From: SLQH01 sp964612995
GTDB taxonomy: Bacteria > Planctomycetota > UBA11346
Direction of reading: 5' to 3'
Assembly: GCA_964612995.1 (NCBI GenBank)
Contig: CAZTGE010000045.1
Span: 1 to 28,349 of the forward strand
Length of the DNA: 28,349 bases
Shown here: in pieces, positions 7,523 to 15,403 of the stretch
How positions within the stretch are numbered: position 1 is the stretch's first letter
How the letters are laid out: every line of letters starts with the position of its first letter
Made by a program: the position numbers and the translations under genes
The notes under the pieces: model-generated
Seen by the model: only the letters and a program-made list of their open reading frames with translations
Databases searched by the model: none
What the model was told of the DNA's origin: nothing

Positions 7523-10350
7523 TCAACTCCTGTCAGCGCCGCCGGCGAGGGCGGCGGCGAGCAGCGCGTCCTGTTCGCGGCGGTAGGCGCCGGCCGTACC
7601 CGGCGCGGGGACCGCGGACGCGGGGCGGGCGACGCAGGTCACCGGCCGATCGAGCGCAGCCCGCAGCGATTCGGCGATCGCGGGCCACGGCCCCTGGTTG
7701 ATAGGCTCCTCCTGGCAGAAGACGACCCGCTGTGCCGCACCGTGGCGGGTCACGGCCGCGGCGAGTTCGTGCGCGGGGAAGGGCGCCAGACGTTCGAGGC
7801 GGATGATGGCTACCGCATCGGTGAGCGCGCGTTCGCGGGCCGCGGCGAGGTCGGCGGTGATCTTGCCGCTGGCGATCAGCAGTGTTCGTGCGCAGGCCGC
7901 ATGCGTGTCCGCTTCGGGCAGCACCGGCGCGAAGCCGCCGCAGGCGAGCGATGCCGGCGGGCTGGCGTACCAGGAATCGTGCAGCTTGCCCTTGGGCGTG
8001 AAAACCACCAGCGGGCGTCGGCCGTGGTGGGCCTGCGCGCGTAGCAGATGGAAGTACTGCGCCGCGGTGCTCGGCTGGACCACCGTCATCCCGTCGTCCA
8101 CGGCCAGCTGGAGGTAACGCTCGATGCGCGCGCTGGAGTGGTCCGGTCCGGCGCCCTCCAGACCGTGCGGCAGCAGCAGCACCAGCGGGCAGGCGTGACC
8201 CCATTTGGCCGCCCCGCTGGCGATGTATTCGTCGATGATCACCTGGGCGCCGTTGGCGAAATCACCGTACTGCGCCTCCCACGCGATCAGGCCGGGCGCG
8301 GCGTCGAGCGCGTAGCCGTACTCGAAGGCCAGCACGCCGGCTTCCGAGAGGGGGCTGTTGACCACCTCGAGCCGTGCGTGCTCAGCGGCCAGCTGCCGCA
8401 GCGGCCAATGGCTTGCGCCGCTGCGCTGATCGATCCATTCCGTATGACGTTGCGAGAAGGTGCCGCGGCGGGAATCCTCGCCACTGAGGCGGACGTCGAG
8501 CCCCTCGGCGAGGAGGCTGGCGAAGGCGAGGGTCTCGGCCCAGGGCCAGTCGAGCGCCTCTCCGTGCTTCCAGGCCTCACGACGGCGGTGGCACAGCCGC
8601 TCCACCCCGGGGTGGGCGTGGAAGCCATCGGGGATCGCGGTCAGCGTCGCGCACCAGGCGTTCAGCTGTCCGGTGGTGCAGGCGGGTGCTTGCGCCCGCT
8701 TGGCCGGCGGTGCGGCGGTGACCGCTTGTGGGTTCGCGGGGGTGGCATCCCAGGCGGCGTGGAGTTCCGCGAGCACGGCCTGATCGAGCGTGCGCCGGCG
8801 TTGTTCGCCGTCGGGGAAGCGTGCGGCGTAGGCCTCGACCACCGTCGGTCGGGTGGCGATGCGGCGTTGCACCAGCGGCTGGGTGTAGCGCGGATCGTCG
8901 CCCTCGTTGTGGCCGTAGCGGCGGTAGCCGACGAGGTCGATGAAGATGTCGGCGGCAAAGCGCTGGCGGTAACGCAGCGCCAGCTCGCAGCAGAAGATGA
9001 CCGCGTCGACGTCCTCGGCGTTGACGTGGAGCACTGGCGCTCCGATCAGACCGGCGACCGCAGTGCAATAGCGCGACGATCGGCCCTCGGGCCCGGCGGT
9101 GGTGAAGCCGATACCGTTGTCGAGCACGATGTGGATGCAGCCGCCCACGCCGTAGCCGGCCAGGCCGCCGAGCTGGGCCGCCTCGAGCACGATGCCCTGA
9201 CCGGCGATGGCGGCGTCGCCGTGCAGGACCACCGGCACCACCCCGGCCGTCCCGGGCCCGCGGGACTGGGTCGCGCGGGCCCGGCCGAGCAGCACCGGGC
9301 CGACGGTCTCGAGGTGGCTCGGATTGGCGCTGACNNNNNNNNNNNNNNNNNNNNNNNNNNNNNNNNNNNNNNNNNNNNNNNNNNNNNNNNNNNNNNNNNN
9401 NNNNNNNNNNNNNNNNNNNNNNNNNNNNNNNNNNCCCGGCCGAGCAGCACCGGGCCGACGGTCTCGAGGTGGCTCGGATTGGCGCTGACCCGCAGGGTGA
9501 GCGTGCGCCCGGCGAACGTGCGGGTCGCCTCGGCCTCGCGGTGGTAGGGGACATCACCAGCGGGATCGGGATGTTCGGGGTCGCGCACCCGGCGCAGGGT
9601 GTCGATCAGCCGCTCGTAGGGGATGGCGAGCAGGTGGGCGAGGACGTTGAGCCGGCCACGATGGGCCATGCCCAACTCGATCCGGCTCGCGCCGTGGGCG
9701 GCCGCGGTGGCGGCGAGGCGCTCGAGTCCGGGCACCAGCGACTCCAGCCCCTGGAGCGAGAAGCGCGTGCGGCCGAACAGCCGGGTGCCGATGAAGGTTT
9801 CGAAGCGTTCGGCCCGAGCGAGCGCCGCGAGCACCGCCGGATCGGGCGCGGCGGTGGGATCGGGTCGGCTCGGGCCGGCGAGTTCGCGTTCGAGGAAGAC
9901 GCGCCGCTGCGGATCGTCGAGGGTATCGATCTCGGCGCCGATGGTCGCGCACCAGACCTGGCGCAGCGCGGCGCCGAGCGCACCGATGGTCGCGGGCGCG
10001 GGGTCGAACTGCAGCCCGCAGGGAGGGCAGGGCCGTTCGAGGTCGGCGGCCTCGAGCCCGAAGCGCTCGGGCAGCAGCGGGCCGAGGTCGATCGCCTCGG
10101 CGAGTGGATCGATGGTCGCACAGGTGTGGCCGCGGGCGCGGAAGGCAGCGACCATCGCCGCCGCGCCGAGCGCGACGCGTTGGACCTCGGAGCCGGAGCA
10201 GCTGTCCTGCTGGGCCGCGCCGAGCGCGAAGCCGTCGAGGAAGCTGCGCCACTCCGGGTCGACCGTCTCCGGATCGGCAAGCCAGCGGGCGTACTGCTCG
10301 TCGATCAGGTCGAGATTGCCGGCGATGTCTGGATGGACCTGGGGACCCAT
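7523..10350 (-). CDS. sucA: 2-oxoglutarate dehydrogenase E1, interrupted by a scaffold gap
   Basis: Thiamine-diphosphate enzyme that decarboxylates 2-oxoglutarate in the TCA cycle. The N-terminal part (from ATG 10350, GAGGAG ribosome site) has NLDLIDEQYARWLADP and LGMAHRGRLNVLAHLL. After the gap come SANPSHLETVGPVLLGRA, GDAAIAGQG, YRRYGHNEGDDPRYTQP, SEAGVLAFEYGYALD and the C-terminal CQEEPINQGPW. A 100-N gap (9335-9434) is flanked by identical 55-base sequences. As written the two halves are in different frames. Removing one copy plus the Ns (155 bases) leaves 2673 bases, exactly 891 codons, and restores continuous SucA sequence of 890 aa, slightly shorter than the usual ~930. The motif that usually reads NNQxGFTT reads DNGIGFTT here (about 9098-9133). 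It is the first gene of the sucA-sucB-glycosyltransferase operon. Confidence 0.95.
9280..9489. other. Scaffold gap with duplicated contig ends
   Basis: Bases 9335-9434 are exactly 100 Ns. The 55 bases before (9280-9334) are identical to the 55 after (9435-9489), starting CCCGGCCGAGCAGCACCGGG. The two contigs very probably overlap, and the Ns represent a negative-size gap rather than missing sequence. Confidence 0.95.
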
Positions 10351-10641
10351 GACGCTCCTCGGTCGGGGGACTCACCTACGCTAGACCTGCGGCGGTCGGG
10401 TCACAAGCCATGCACCGGCGGCGGTCCGGACCCAGCCGGTTGACGTAGAAAACGCGCGCCTGTTTGCCGAGGGGGCTTGAGAGGGTGCAGTGCTTCGTCT
10501 GCAGGATGCCACCACGACGGTAACTTTCGTTTCACCTGCAGCTGCGGTCCCACTGTGGTCGTAGTGGCCGTAGGGCCTGTCTCCGATCCAGGCTGACACG
10601 CGGGGCCGTGCTGCGTATCGACTTGCGGAAGGGCGGCGATC
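10351..10641. promoter_or_regulatory. Divergent intergenic region, sucA / polysaccharide operon
   Basis: This 291-base interval separates sucA (minus) from the nucleotidyltransferase gene (plus) and must hold promoters for both operons. A TTGACG hexamer lies at 10440-10445, but no good -10 box follows at 16-18 bases. An imperfect inverted repeat pairs CCACCACGAC (about 10509-10518) with GTCGTAGTGG (about 10558-10567) and could be an operator. No RNA gene or coding region was recognised. Confidence 0.35.
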
Positions 10642-11370
10642 ATGGACCTGGTATTCTGCATGGCAGGGCTTTACCGGCGTTTTCGCGAGGCCGGCTATAT
10701 CGAGGCGAAGTTCCTTCTGCCGTGGCACGGGCGGCCGTTGCTCGCGAGCATCGTCGAGGCGATGCTGGTCGGCGAGGCCTTCGATCGGGTGGTGCTGATC
10801 GCCAACGAGCGCGATGTCCCGGTGCGCGACCGGATCCTCGAAGCGGTCCGCCCGGCCGGAGTGGGCGCCGAAGACCTGGTGTTCATCGGCGATACCGACG
10901 GCCAGGCCAGCACCGCGGCGCTGGCGGTGGAGCAGCTCGAGCAGCGCAGCGCGAGCCCCGACCGCCGCGTGGTCTTCCATAATATCGACACGCTGATCAT
11001 CGGGCGTGACTGGAACGCGGTCGGGGAGTTGCTTACGCGTTGTGACGGCTGGATCGACACCTTTTCCGCCGACACCCCGGACTACAGTTACGTCGCGGTG
11101 GACGCTGCGCAGCGGGTCACCGCGATCCAGGAGAAGGAAGTGATCTCGCCTCACGCCACCACCGGCTGTTACGCCTTCGCCGACCGCGAGCGGTTCCATG
11201 CCGAGGCGGGGCGCTGCGGCCGTTCGGGCAACGAACGCTACATCAGCGACGTCTATGCCGCGATGGTTCGCGCCGGCGCGGACATCCGCGCCGGCCTGCC
11301 GCAACCGCAATACCAGACCCTGATCTTCGGCACCCCGGCCGAATACGAAGCGCTGACGGGGGCCCGATGA
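10642..11370 (+). CDS. Sugar-phosphate-type nucleotidyltransferase
   Basis: 242 aa, a cytosolic NTP-transferase fold protein expected to make an NDP-sugar or similar activated donor. The N-terminus MAGLYRRFREAGYIEAKFLL corresponds to the usual GxGxR...KP nucleotide loop in the style of MAGxGxRFxxxGY. It is degenerate here: LYRR replaces the glycine-rich part, and KFLLPW replaces KPLI. Later VVFHNIDTLI occupies the place of the metal-binding strand, and GCYAFADRERF and NERYISDVYAAMV match the C-terminal region of this group. It is the first gene of a four-gene operon, and its stop overlaps the next start (ATGA). With the kinase two genes downstream it resembles two-step activation pairs such as AmgK/MurU or LicA/LicC; the substrate is unknown. 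A GGAAGG ribosome site supports the start. Confidence 0.8.
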   Translation: MDLVFCMAGLYRRFREAGYIEAKFLLPWHGRPLLASIVEAMLVGEAFDRVVLIANERDVPVRDRILEAVRPAGVGAEDLVFIGDTDGQASTAALAVEQLEQRSASPDRRVVFHNIDTLIIGRDWNAVGELLTRCDGWIDTFSADTPDYSYVAVDAAQRVTAIQEKEVISPHATTGCYAFADRERFHAEAGRCGRSGNERYISDVYAAMVRAGADIRAGLPQPQYQTLIFGTPAEYEALTGAR

Positions 11371-12275
11371 ACCGCCGTGGGGCCGGCACGGCCGTTCGGA
11401 TCGCCGGCCTGGTGCTGGCCGCTGGGTGGCTGGTCCACGAGCTGCTCTGCCTGCCAGCGTGGCCGATGCTCGGCTGGGGCCTGGCCGCGGCCGCGACCTA
11501 CCTGCTGGCGCACCTCGTGCGCGGAATGCGCCTGTTCCTGCTGCTCTACGACGGCCGCGTCCAGGTCCGCGGGGTGGTCGGTACCCATCTGCTGGCCGCG
11601 GCGGTCAGCCACGCGATCCCCTACAAGCTCGGCGAGATCTACCGCGTCGTCGCCGTCGGCGGTCTGCTGCGGCGCCCGTCGCGTGCGGTGATGGCGGTGT
11701 GGAGCGAGCGGCTGTTCGATGTGCTGGTGCTCATGGTGCTGGTCGCCAGCATCACCGCGATCGACCGCACGTCTGGCTTCGACCCGACCGCCTTCTTCGT
11801 GCTCGGCGCGGCCTTCCTGTTCCTCAGTGGCTTCGTGTTCCTGGTCCTGCCCGAGAGTCTGCACCTGCTCATCCGCTACGTGGTCACGCGGCACAACAGC
11901 CGGGCCAGCCTGCGTCTGCTCGAACTCAGCGAGCGGCTGTTGGCGGTGGTCGCGCGCGCGAGCCGGGTGCTGCGCACGCGCTGGGCCACGGTCAGCTGGC
12001 TGAGCCTGCTGATCTGGGGCCTGGAACTCTGCGCGCTGGCCCTCGCCACCCGCGCGGTGGCGCCGGTCACCGACGGCTTCCTCGGGACCTTCGCGCCGTT
12101 CCACGTCCTCGCTCTGCAGCAGCACACCTGGGATCCGGCCGCGAACGGGAGCGCGGCCCAGCTGGTGCGGCTGGTGACCGTGGACGCCTTCGTGTCGGTG
12201 GTGATCATCGGGGCGCTCGGCCTGGCCGGGCGCTGGCTGGCGCGGCGCGGTGTCGTGCGCAAGGAGGCGCCATGA
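11367..12275 (+). CDS. Flippase-like integral membrane protein (LPG synthase TM / UPF0104 type)
   Basis: 302 aa with about seven or eight hydrophobic segments. The signature region AVSHAIPYKLGEIYRV and the following WSERLFDVLVLMVL match the lysylphosphatidylglycerol-synthase transmembrane / AglD-like family (PF03706 type). Members include proteins that take part in lipid-linked glycan assembly and lipid flipping. There is no soluble aminoacyl-transfer domain, so it is not a full MprF. It overlaps both neighbours by four bases (ATGA), so all three are probably translated in a coupled way. A role in moving or decorating a lipid-linked sugar intermediate is inferred from context. Confidence 0.78.
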   Translation: MNRRGAGTAVRIAGLVLAAGWLVHELLCLPAWPMLGWGLAAAATYLLAHLVRGMRLFLLLYDGRVQVRGVVGTHLLAAAVSHAIPYKLGEIYRVVAVGGLLRRPSRAVMAVWSERLFDVLVLMVLVASITAIDRTSGFDPTAFFVLGAAFLFLSGFVFLVLPESLHLLIRYVVTRHNSRASLRLLELSERLLAVVARASRVLRTRWATVSWLSLLIWGLELCALALATRAVAPVTDGFLGTFAPFHVLALQQHTWDPAANGSAAQLVRLVTVDAFVSVVIIGALGLAGRWLARRGVVRKEAP

Positions 12276-13729
12276 AATACATTGTGGTCTACGACGATCG
12301 CATGACCGTGCCCGGCGAGCTGCGCAACGCCATCGGGGTGGCGCACTTCGGCCAGCTGGTCTACCGCAAGCGCTCCCTGCGCCAGCGCTTCCTCGAAGTG
12401 GCGGCGGAGTGGGGCGCCGAGGCGGTGGAGGTTCTCACCGACGACATCGACGCCCAGGCCTTGGTGCGCCGCGGCCAGGACGAGCTCGCCGGGGCGCGGG
12501 TGGCGTGGGTCCCGGCCAACCTGGTGATCGACAACAACGAAGACGCGCGGGTGTTCTTCACCAAGATGCGTTACAGCCGCGATTCCTTCCGCGTCGCCGG
12601 GACCGGCATCCATTGCGGTGGGCCGGCCCTGTTCCTCGCCTGGGACGAGATCCCCGATCTCGTGCGGATCACCGCCGGCGGTGATTGGAGCCGCTTCGAG
12701 ACCGAGCTGGGCGACGAGCTGCGCGTGCTCGACGATCACGCCGGCATGCGCGACCTGGGCCGCGCCGAGAGCCTCGGCGAACTGGTCAGCAGCACCTTCG
12801 ACGCGCGCCACTTCAACCGCATGGAGAAGGACGAGCTCTACGTCACCAAACGCTCGAGCGATCGCGACAAGATGCGCCGCGAGTACCACTTCTACGAGTT
12901 CCTGCCGCGGCACCTGCGCCTGTATTTCCTCGAACCGCTGGCCTTCCTCGACGAGGAGGACGGCGCCGGGTACCGTCTCGAACGGCTGCACGTACCCGAC
13001 ATGGCGATCCAATGGATCCACGGCGCCTGCGATCCCGAGGCCTTCGCCGGCTTCATGGCCCGGATCGCCGGTTATTTCCGCACGCGTCCGGTGCGCCCGG
13101 CGCCCGATCCGCAACGGCGCGACCAGCTCTATCGCGGCAAGCTCGAGGCGCGGCTCGCGACCCTGTGTGAGCATCCGGCCTGGCCGCCGATCGAGCGGTT
13201 GCTGCGCGAACACAGCGACTGCGGCGGGATCGACGCGCTGGGCGCGCGCTACCACCGGCTCTACGAACGGTTGATGCCGGCGATCCCGGCCGAGGAGGCG
13301 GTGACCCACGGCGACCTGTGCTTCAGCAACATCCTCTACGGACGCGAGAACCAGGTGATGAAGTTCATCGACCCGCGCGGTGCTGATCAGGAAGCGGACC
13401 TGTGGCTCGACGCGGGGTACGACGCGGCCAAGCTCGCGCACTCGGTGCTCGGCTGCTACGATCTGATCAATCACGATCGCTTCGAGCTGCGGCTCGACGC
13501 AGACCTGCACCTGAAGATGGAGCTGCTCGCGCCGCCGCTGGAACACCAGCAGGAGATCTTCATCGCGACGATGGAGGAGCTCGGGTTCCCGCGCACACTG
13601 CTGCGGCTGGGCGAGGCCTCACTGTTCCTGAGCATGCTGCCCCTGCACATCGACGTGCCGAAGAAGGTGGTCGGTTTCGTGCTCACCGCCGAGCGCATTC
13701 TGACCGAACTCGAAACCCGGACGGGATGA
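12272..13729 (+). CDS. Two-domain protein with C-terminal APH-type kinase
   Basis: 485 aa, soluble. The N-terminal ~150 residues (MKYIVVYDDRM...) are not recognised; they could be a small Rossmann-like or nucleotidyltransferase-derived domain. The C-terminal part has the phosphotransferase catalytic loop of the aminoglycoside/choline-kinase fold, VTHGDLCFSNILYG (His 346, Asp 348, Asn 353). The metal-binding Asp is in FIDPRGADQ (Asp 367). Known relatives phosphorylate small molecules such as sugars or choline rather than proteins. A strong AAGGAGG site precedes the start at 12272, which overlaps the upstream stop. With the nucleotidyltransferase in the same operon, it probably supplies the phosphorylated precursor of a nucleotide-activated group for the polysaccharide. 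Confidence 0.75.
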   Translation: MKYIVVYDDRMTVPGELRNAIGVAHFGQLVYRKRSLRQRFLEVAAEWGAEAVEVLTDDIDAQALVRRGQDELAGARVAWVPANLVIDNNEDARVFFTKMRYSRDSFRVAGTGIHCGGPALFLAWDEIPDLVRITAGGDWSRFETELGDELRVLDDHAGMRDLGRAESLGELVSSTFDARHFNRMEKDELYVTKRSSDRDKMRREYHFYEFLPRHLRLYFLEPLAFLDEEDGAGYRLERLHVPDMAIQWIHGACDPEAFAGFMARIAGYFRTRPVRPAPDPQRRDQLYRGKLEARLATLCEHPAWPPIERLLREHSDCGGIDALGARYHRLYERLMPAIPAEEAVTHGDLCFSNILYGRENQVMKFIDPRGADQEADLWLDAGYDAAKLAHSVLGCYDLINHDRFELRLDADLHLKMELLAPPLEHQQEIFIATMEELGFPRTLLRLGEASLFLSMLPLHIDVPKKVVGFVLTAERILTELETRTG

Positions 13730-13730
13730 C

Positions 13731-15002
13731 ATGCGCCGCCGCCCCCGCTTCCTGCTCTGTTCCTACAATTACGAGCCCGAGCCGACCGGCATCGGCGCCT
13801 ATACCACCACCATGGCGCGCTACCTGCATCTGGCCCACGGTTGGGACGTGCAGGTGTTCACCGGGATCCCCCATTACCCCTGGTGGCATGTGCACCCCGA
13901 TTATGCCAGTCGCGACTTTCGCCGCGGCCGCGCCGACGAGACCCTCGGCGGCGTGACGGTCCACCGGCTGCCGCACTTCGTGCCAGACGGCCCGCCCGGC
14001 GGCCTGGCGCGGATCCGCCTCGATCTGAGCTGGCTGATCGCGCTGGCGCTGCGGTTGGCCCGCGAACGGCGCCGGCCGGATTACTGTTTCTTCGTCGCTC
14101 CGCCCTTTCTCGCCGGCGTGCTGGCCCGTGCGCTCGCCCGCTGGTGGCGGGTGCCGGTGCAGTACCACGTCCAGGATCTGCAGGTCGATGCCGCGGCCGA
14201 CCTCGGCATGCTGCCGCGCCCGCTGTGTGCGGCGATGCTCGCGATCGAGCGGTGGATCCTGCGTGGGGTCGACGTGCTCAGCACCGTCGGCCGTGGCATG
14301 CGCCGGCGCCTGCTGGCCAAGGACCCTGCGCGCATCCGCTGCCGTTTCCTACCCAACTGGGCCGATGCCACCGCGGTGCAGCCGGCGACCGGGGCCAATG
14401 CCTACCGCCGCGAATGGGGGCTGAACGACGAGGACGTGTTGGTGTTCTACAGCGGCAACATGGGGCGGAAGCAGGGGCTGGAGACGCTGGTCACCGCCCT
14501 CGCCGGTTGCGCCGACGACCCGCGGCTGCACGCGGTGCTCGCCGGCAGCGGCGCGGTGCGCGACGAAATCGCGGCGACCTGCAAGACCGATGGCCTCGAC
14601 CGCATCCGGTTGATGGACCTGCAGCCGCGCGAGCGGCTCTCGGAGTTCCTCAATGCCGGCGACATCCACTGCCTGCCGCAGAAGCGCGCGGTCGCCGATC
14701 TGGTCCTGCCCTCCAAGCTGCTGAACATCATGGCCGCTGGCAAGCCGGTGATCGCCTGCGCCGAACCGAGCACCGAGCTGGCGACGATCGTGCGCACTGT
14801 CGGCTGCGGTCTGGTCGTCGCGCCGGAGGACCCGGCCGCGCTGCGCGCGGTCATCCTCGCCCTCGCTGCGGATCCGGCCCGGCGCCAGGCGATGGGCGTG
14901 GCCGCTCGGCGCTACGTCGAACACCGGCTCAGCCGCGCCGCGGTGCTCGACACCTTCGCTGCGCGGGTACGGCGACGGCTCGCCCGCCACCGCCGCGGCT
15001 GA
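13731..15002 (+). CDS. WcaI-like glycosyltransferase (GT4 type)
   Basis: 423-aa GT-B glycosyltransferase. The N-terminus LLCSYNYEPEPTGIGAYT and then VFTGIPHYPWWHV are characteristic of the WcaI group known from colanic acid synthesis. The C-terminal domain has VFYSGNMGRKQGLETLV and, at the donor site, LPSKLLNIMAAGKPVIAC. That site lacks the first Glu of the classical E-x7-E motif, as is usual in WcaI-like proteins. It starts one base after the kinase stop and ends the operon; the dispersed repeat copy B begins directly after its TGA. The sugar transferred is unknown. Confidence 0.88.
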   Translation: MRRRPRFLLCSYNYEPEPTGIGAYTTTMARYLHLAHGWDVQVFTGIPHYPWWHVHPDYASRDFRRGRADETLGGVTVHRLPHFVPDGPPGGLARIRLDLSWLIALALRLARERRRPDYCFFVAPPFLAGVLARALARWWRVPVQYHVQDLQVDAAADLGMLPRPLCAAMLAIERWILRGVDVLSTVGRGMRRRLLAKDPARIRCRFLPNWADATAVQPATGANAYRREWGLNDEDVLVFYSGNMGRKQGLETLVTALAGCADDPRLHAVLAGSGAVRDEIAATCKTDGLDRIRLMDLQPRERLSEFLNAGDIHCLPQKRAVADLVLPSKLLNIMAAGKPVIACAEPSTELATIVRTVGCGLVVAPEDPAALRAVILALAADPARRQAMGVAARRYVEHRLSRAAVLDTFAARVRRRLARHRRG

Positions 15003-15125
15003 TGTCGGCCGGTCGCCCGGCCAGGCCTGGCTGGGCTCCGTTCTGCAGAAGTGGGCGCTGCCCCCTCGCGGCTTCGCCGCACCCGGTTCCCTCGCCAGCG
15101 CTCCTCGCGCTCCGCTGGGCGGTGC
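15003..15125. repeat. Dispersed hairpin-rich repeat, copy B
   Basis: Bases 15003-15048 match 18-63 with a few differences, and weaker similarity runs to about 15125. The near-palindrome CCCGGCCAGG/CCTGGCTGGG follows the glycosyltransferase stop by about a dozen bases, and a GCGGC-TTC-GCCGC hairpin lies at 15068-15080. The position suggests it may also act as the terminator of the upstream operon, although the T-run is poor. Confidence 0.7.
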
Positions 15126-15403
15126 GCGAAACCACGGTGAGACCAAGCGTACACCATGGTGAATCCACTGAAAGTTGACAAAGTTGATCGCGTTTACGCA
15201 AGTCCAGCAATGACACAATCTTGTTTTTGCGCTGGTGATTACCGGAAGCCCAATGGGCGACGCGACGCTCACATCGCCTTCCGCAGGCGTATGACAGTCA
15301 CACACAGCACCCCACTCGAGACCGGCGCCGGTCGCAGGTAGCGGCCATACCTCTCTGACGCCGGCCGCGGGCTCCGCTTCCTCCTCTCGGTCGGAGACCC
15401 ACG
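15126..15403 (+). promoter_or_regulatory. Leader of the second polysaccharide operon
   Basis: No gene is recognised here. Base composition is clearly less GC-rich than the surroundings between about 15130 and 15250. A direct repeat of nine bases with one change (AAAGTTGAC, AAAGTTGAT) lies at 15171-15188 and includes a TTGACA hexamer at 15175-15180, but no matching -10 box is seen at the usual distance. The long distance to the start codon at 15404 leaves room for a regulated 5' leader. A short open frame (15156-15341) crosses it, but its protein resembles nothing known. Confidence 0.4.

Noticed and set aside
8048..9547. 499-aa plus-strand open frame across the sucA gap
   Set aside because: It is the antisense shadow of sucA and runs through the Ns; it shows no recognisable motif.
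9046..10350. Genuine frameshift in sucA
   Set aside because: The frame change is fully explained by the 155-base artefact of a duplicated contig end plus 100 Ns.
11876..13546. 556-aa minus-strand open frame
   Set aside because: It is antisense to the flippase-like and kinase genes, which have ribosome sites, coupled starts and family motifs.
15175..15203. TTGACA hexamer as a sigma-70 promoter
   Set aside because: No acceptable -10 hexamer lies 16-18 bases downstream; it is recorded only as part of the direct repeat.
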